DNA from: JAZKIX01 sp040384645 | GTDB taxonomy: Bacteria; Pseudomonadota; Gammaproteobacteria; Burkholderiales; Burkholderiaceae_D | DNA: 10,463 nucleotides | Reading direction: 5' to 3' | Assembly (NCBI GenBank): GCA_040384645.1 | Contig: JAZKIX010000003.1 | Location: forward strand, 1-10,463 | In this document: positions 6,877 to 10,463 of the stretch, piece after piece | Numbering within the stretch: position 1 is the stretch's first letter | Layout: every line of letters begins with the position of its first letter | Made by a program: the position numbers and the translations under genes | The notes under the pieces: generated by a model | Seen by the model: the letters and a program-made list of their open reading frames with translations, nothing else | What the model was told of the DNA's origin: nothing | The model's database searches: none

Positions 6877-6894
6877 AATTTACATGGCAAAAAA

Positions 6895-9800
6895 TCAGCT
6901 CTCGCCGTCAGCCATGCCGGTTGCCTCAACCGCTTCTGCCGCCGCAGCACGTGCCGATTTCTCAGCTTGCAACAAGGCAGTGCGCTCTTCTGCTTCCCAT
7001 GATTCTTTTTCCAAACGCGCACGGTGGAATGCCAAGCCGGTACCAGCTGGAATCAGACGTCCGACAATGACGTTTTCCTTCAAGCCGCGCAAGCCATCCC
7101 GTTTGCCCATAATCGCTGCTTCGGTCAAAACGCGAGTGGTTTCCTGGAACGATGCAGCCGAAATAAACGAGTCGGTCGACAAAGATGCCTTAGTAATACC
7201 GAGCAAGACGTTCTCATAAGTTGCTGGAATCTTGTTCTCGCCAATGACGCGATCGTTTTCATCAAGCAATTCTGAACGTTCGACTTGTTCACCGGTGATG
7301 TAGTTGGTATCGCCAGCATCGACAATCTGTACGCGACGCAACATTTGACGCACGATCACTTCAATGTGCTTGTCATTGATTTTCACGCCTTGCAAACGGT
7401 ACACATCTTGCACTTCATCCACGATATACCGTGCCAGTTCTTCGATCCCCAACAAACGCAGAATGTCTTGAGGATCACGCGGACCATCCACAATAATTTC
7501 GCCCTTGTTGACGACTTGACCGTCATGCACCAATACCTGCTTCTCTTTCGCGATCAGGAATTCGTGCTTATTGCCATCCATGTCGGTGATTTCCAGACGC
7601 TGTTTACCCTTAGTTTCTTTACCAAAGGCAACAGTACCAGTAACTTCCGCCAACATACCTGCGTCTTTTGGCGAGCGAGCTTCAAACAACTCAGCCACAC
7701 GCGGCAGACCGCCGGTAATATCGCGAGTCTTTTGCGATTCGGTTGGGATACGCGCCAACACTTCACCGACCGTCACTTGCTGGCCGTCTTTCACCATGAT
7801 CAAGGCGCCGACCGGGAAGCCGATTGTCACTGCATGCTCGGTGCCGGCGATCTTGACTTCTTCGCCTTGCTCGTTCAACAGCTTCACCTGTGGGCGCAAC
7901 GACTTGGTCACTGAACCACGACGTTTAGCATCGATCGCAACCAAGGTCGACAAGCCGGTGACTTCATCAACTTGCTTGGCGACGGTTACGCCTTCTTCAA
8001 CATTCTCGAAACGCACGGTGCCGGCGTATTCGGTGATGATCGGGCGGGTCAATGGATCCCATGTCGCCAATGCTGTACCGGCTTTGATCACCAAACCGTC
8101 ATTGACGATCAGTGTCGCGCCGTATGGCACCTTATGACGCTCACGCTCACGGCCATGATCATCGGTAATCAACACTTCGCCTGAACGGGAAATGACGATT
8201 TGCGCACCTTTGCCGTTGGTCACATAGCGCATCGTGGCAGTAAAGCGGATCGTGCCGTTCGACTTCGCTTCAACGCTCGAAGCAACTGCTGCACGCGACG
8301 CTGCACCACCGATGTGGAACGTACGCATGGTCAACTGCGTACCAGGCTCACCAATCGATTGCGCGGCAATAACGCCGACCGCCTCCCCTGCATTGACCAA
8401 TACGCCACGACCAAGATCACGGCCATAGCACATCCCGCACAGACCGAAACGCGTATCGCAGGTCAAAGGCGTACGGACCTTGACTTCGTCGATGCTCAAG
8501 CGTTCGATCTCGTCAACCATATCTTCGTCGAGCAAGGTACCGGCAGCATACAAAGTCGCCTGGGTTTCTGGATCGATAATGTCGTTAGCGGCAACACGGC
8601 CCAAAATACGGTCACGCAAGGCCTCGATCACTTCACCGCCTTCAACCAAGGCTTTCATCACTGCACCGTTAGCCGTACCGCAATCGTCTTCGATCACGAC
8701 CAAATCTTGCGTCACATCGACCAGACGGCGTGTCAGGTAACCCGAGTTCGCGGTTTTCAACGCGGTATCGGCCAGACCTTTACGAGCACCGTGAGTGGAA
8801 ATGAAGTACTGCAAAACGTTCAAGCCTTCGCGGAAGTTGGCGGTAATCGGCGTCTCGATAATCGAGCCGTCCGGTTTTGCCATCAGTCCACGCATACCCG
8901 CCAACTGACGAATCTGCGCCGCAGAACCACGCGCGCCAGAATCGGCCATCATGTAAATCGCGTTAAACGATTCTTGCGTCGACTTGGTGCCGTCACGCTT
9001 AATAACGTCTTCCACTTTCAGTTGATCCATCATGGCCTTGCCGACTTCATCGCCGGCCTTGCCCCAGATATCAACAACCTTGTTATAGCGCTCACCCGAC
9101 GTCACCAGACCGGACGAATATTGCTGTTCGATCTGTTTGACTTCTTGTTCTGCGGTAGCGATCAGGGTTGCCTTTTGGGGCGGTACCAACATGTCGTCGA
9201 CGCAAATAGAAATACCGGCGCGGGTCGCGAGACGGAATCCGGACTGCATTAGCTGATCGGCAAATACCACGGTGGCGCGCAGGCCGCACTTGCGGAACGA
9301 AGTATTAATCAACTTCGAGATTTCCTTCTTTTTCAGAGCGCGATTAAGCACCGAGAAAGGCAATCCCTTTGGCAAAATTTCCGACAGGATGGCACGGCCC
9401 ACTGTGGTTTCGTAGCGCGTGACTGTCTTTACGAATTCACCTGTCGTAGCATCTTTAGGATGCTCGGTGATACGCACCGTTACACGGCTAGTCAATTCAA
9501 CTTCTTTATTGTCGTAAGCGCGGATCACTTCTGAAACATCGGGGAATAACATCCCTTCGTTCTTGCCATTGATACGTTCGCGGGTAGCGTAATACAGACC
9601 CAACACGATATCTTGCGACGGCACAATCGAAGGCTCGCCATTCGATGGGAACAAGATATTGTTCGACGCCAGCATCAAGGTACGCGCTTCCATCTGTGCT
9701 TCAATCGACAAAGGCACGTGAACCGCCATTTGATCGCCATCGAAGTCGGCATTGAATGCGGCACATACCAGCGGATGCAATTGAATCGCTTTGCCTTCAA

Positions 9801-10463
9801 TCAAGACAGGTTCAAACGCTTGAATACCAAGACGATGCAAGGTTGGCGCACGGTTCAGCATGACCGGATGTTCACGGATCACGTCTTCCAAGATATCCCA
9901 CACTACTGGCTCTTGAATTTCAACCAGCTTTTTGGCAGCCTTAATCGTGGTCGCCAAGCCCATCAATTCAAGCTTGTTGAAAATGAATGGCTTGAACAAC
10001 TCCAAGGCCATCAATTTCGGCAAGCCGCATTGATGCAATTTCAGCTGCGGACCCACCACGATGACTGAACGGCCTGAATAATCGACACGTTTACCCAACA
10101 AGTTTTGACGGAAACGACCGCCCTTACCCTTGATCATTTCAGCCAAGGACTTCAGCGGACGCTTGTTGGCGCCAGTCATTGCCTTGCCGCGACGACCATT
10201 GTCCAGCAAAGAGTCGACCGCTTCTTGCAACATCCGTTTTTCATTACGCGTAATAATTTCGGGTGCGCGCAGTTCCATCAAGCGCTTCAGACGGTTATTA
10301 CGGTTGATGACGCGGCGATACAGGTCGTTCAGGTCGGAGGTCGCGAAGCGGCCGCCATCCAGCGGGACCAGTGGGCGCAGTTCCGGCGGCAGCACCGGCA
10401 GCACTTCCATGATCATCCAGTCCGGCTTGATGCCCGAACGCTGGAACGCCTCAAGCACTTTCA
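6895..10463 (-). CDS. rpoC: RNA polymerase beta' subunit, C-terminal ~1189 residues (cut by window edge)
   Basis: Beta' forms one pincer of RNA polymerase and holds the catalytic magnesium. The fragment corresponds to E. coli beta' from about residue 222 to the end. Visible in order: lid/rudder region, KRVDYSGRSV, the absolutely conserved catalytic NADFDGD motif (encoded near 9735-9755), the bridge-helix region SGARGSAAQIRQLAGMRG, the second zinc site (cysteines matching E. coli 814, 888, 895 and 898 in DDCGT and CDTRFGLCGMCYG), trigger loop QLTMRTFHIGG, the proteobacterial insertion within the trigger loop, and the conserved C-terminal GLKENVIVGRLIPAGTG. The Ala/Glu-rich tail ends MADGES. 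The reading frame is open across the right edge (Lys-Val-Leu-Glu at 10452-10463), so the GTG at 10458 is an internal Val codon, not a start. No frameshift is seen. rpoB would be expected further right. Confidence 0.98.
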   Translation of the reverse strand, partial: KVLEAFQRSGIKPDWMIMEVLPVLPPELRPLVPLDGGRFATSDLNDLYRRVINRNNRLKRLMELRAPEIITRNEKRMLQEAVDSLLDNGRRGKAMTGANKRPLKSLAEMIKGKGGRFRQNLLGKRVDYSGRSVIVVGPQLKLHQCGLPKLMALELFKPFIFNKLELMGLATTIKAAKKLVEIQEPVVWDILEDVIREHPVMLNRAPTLHRLGIQAFEPVLIEGKAIQLHPLVCAAFNADFDGDQMAVHVPLSIEAQMEARTLMLASNNILFPSNGEPSIVPSQDIVLGLYYATRERINGKNEGMLFPDVSEVIRAYDNKEVELTSRVTVRITEHPKDATTGEFVKTVTRYETTVGRAILSEILPKGLPFSVLNRALKKKEISKLINTSFRKCGLRATVVFADQLMQSGFRLATRAGISICVDDMLVPPQKATLIATAEQEVKQIEQQYSSGLVTSGERYNKVVDIWGKAGDEVGKAMMDQLKVEDVIKRDGTKSTQESFNAIYMMADSGARGSAAQIRQLAGMRGLMAKPDGSIIETPITANFREGLNVLQYFISTHGARKGLADTALKTANSGYLTRRLVDVTQDLVVIEDDCGTANGAVMKALVEGGEVIEALRDRILGRVAANDIIDPETQATLYAAGTLLDEDMVDEIERLSIDEVKVRTPLTCDTRFGLCGMCYGRDLGRGVLVNAGEAVGVIAAQSIGEPGTQLTMRTFHIGGAASRAAVASSVEAKSNGTIRFTATMRYVTNGKGAQIVISRSGEVLITDDHGRERERHKVPYGATLIVNDGLVIKAGTALATWDPLTRPIITEYAGTVRFENVEEGVTVAKQVDEVTGLSTLVAIDAKRRGSVTKSLRPQVKLLNEQGEEVKIAGTEHAVTIGFPVGALIMVKDGQQVTVGEVLARIPTESQKTRDITGGLPRVAELFEARSPKDAGMLAEVTGTVAFGKETKGKQRLEITDMDGNKHEFLIAKEKQVLVHDGQVVNKGEIIVDGPRDPQDILRLLGIEELARYIVDEVQDVYRLQGVKINDKHIEVIVRQMLRRVQIVDAGDTNYITGEQVERSELLDENDRVIGENKIPATYENVLLGITKASLSTDSFISAASFQETTRVLTEAAIMGKRDGLRGLKENVIVGRLIPAGTGLAFHRARLEKESWEAEERTALLQAEKSARAAAAEAVEATGMADGES

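Noticed and set aside
8200..9252. Long plus-strand open frame of 350 codons opposite rpoC
   Set aside because: It lies antisense within a highly conserved rpoC region, its translation is His/Arg/Thr-rich without any recognisable domain, and it has no convincing start context. It is a shadow of rpoC codon bias.
10458..10463. GTG at 10458 as the start of a shortened beta' protein
   Set aside because: The frame stays open to the window edge and the preceding Lys matches the family (K-[LV]-L-E-A-F). It is an internal codon of a gene cut by the window.

Overview
The window is a housekeeping stretch of a bacterial chromosome carrying the end of the RNA polymerase operon and the start of the str (translation) operon. 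Both run on the minus strand, so transcription goes from high to low coordinates. The gene order rpoC, then rpsL-rpsG-fusA-tuf, the moderate GC content and the EF-G, S12 and beta' sequences suggest a betaproteobacterium, most likely Burkholderiales and possibly Oxalobacteraceae-like. That placement is inferred from familiarity with these proteins, not from a search.

From right to left: rpoC lacks its first ~222 residues (off the right edge) and ends at 6895. A strong hairpin terminator follows at 6842-6876. Next comes a lone minus-strand gene for a PotD-like periplasmic solute-binding protein (5767-6795). Convergent with it is a plus-strand gene for a membrane-anchored phosphoethanolamine-transferase-type enzyme of the EptA/MCR sulfatase-fold family (3704-5596), with its own probable terminator. 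A 336-base divergent intergenic region (3368-3703) holds a near-consensus sigma70 promoter and a ~180-nt leader for the str operon. The str operon then reads rpsL (2984-3367), rpsG (2388-2858), fusA (156-2265, interrupted by a 10-N assembly gap) and the first 17 codons of tuf (1-53).

The polymerase and translation genes are coordinately expressed growth genes. The two genes between them have no visible link to transcription or translation: one probably decorates a surface glycolipid, the other binds a small solute in the periplasm without an adjacent transporter. The least ordinary DNA is non-coding. All three str spacers are ~100-125 nt and each contains a convincing RNA hairpin, and the rpsL leader is also structured.

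I found no mobile element, CRISPR array, tRNA or rRNA, and no evidence for a new multi-gene system.
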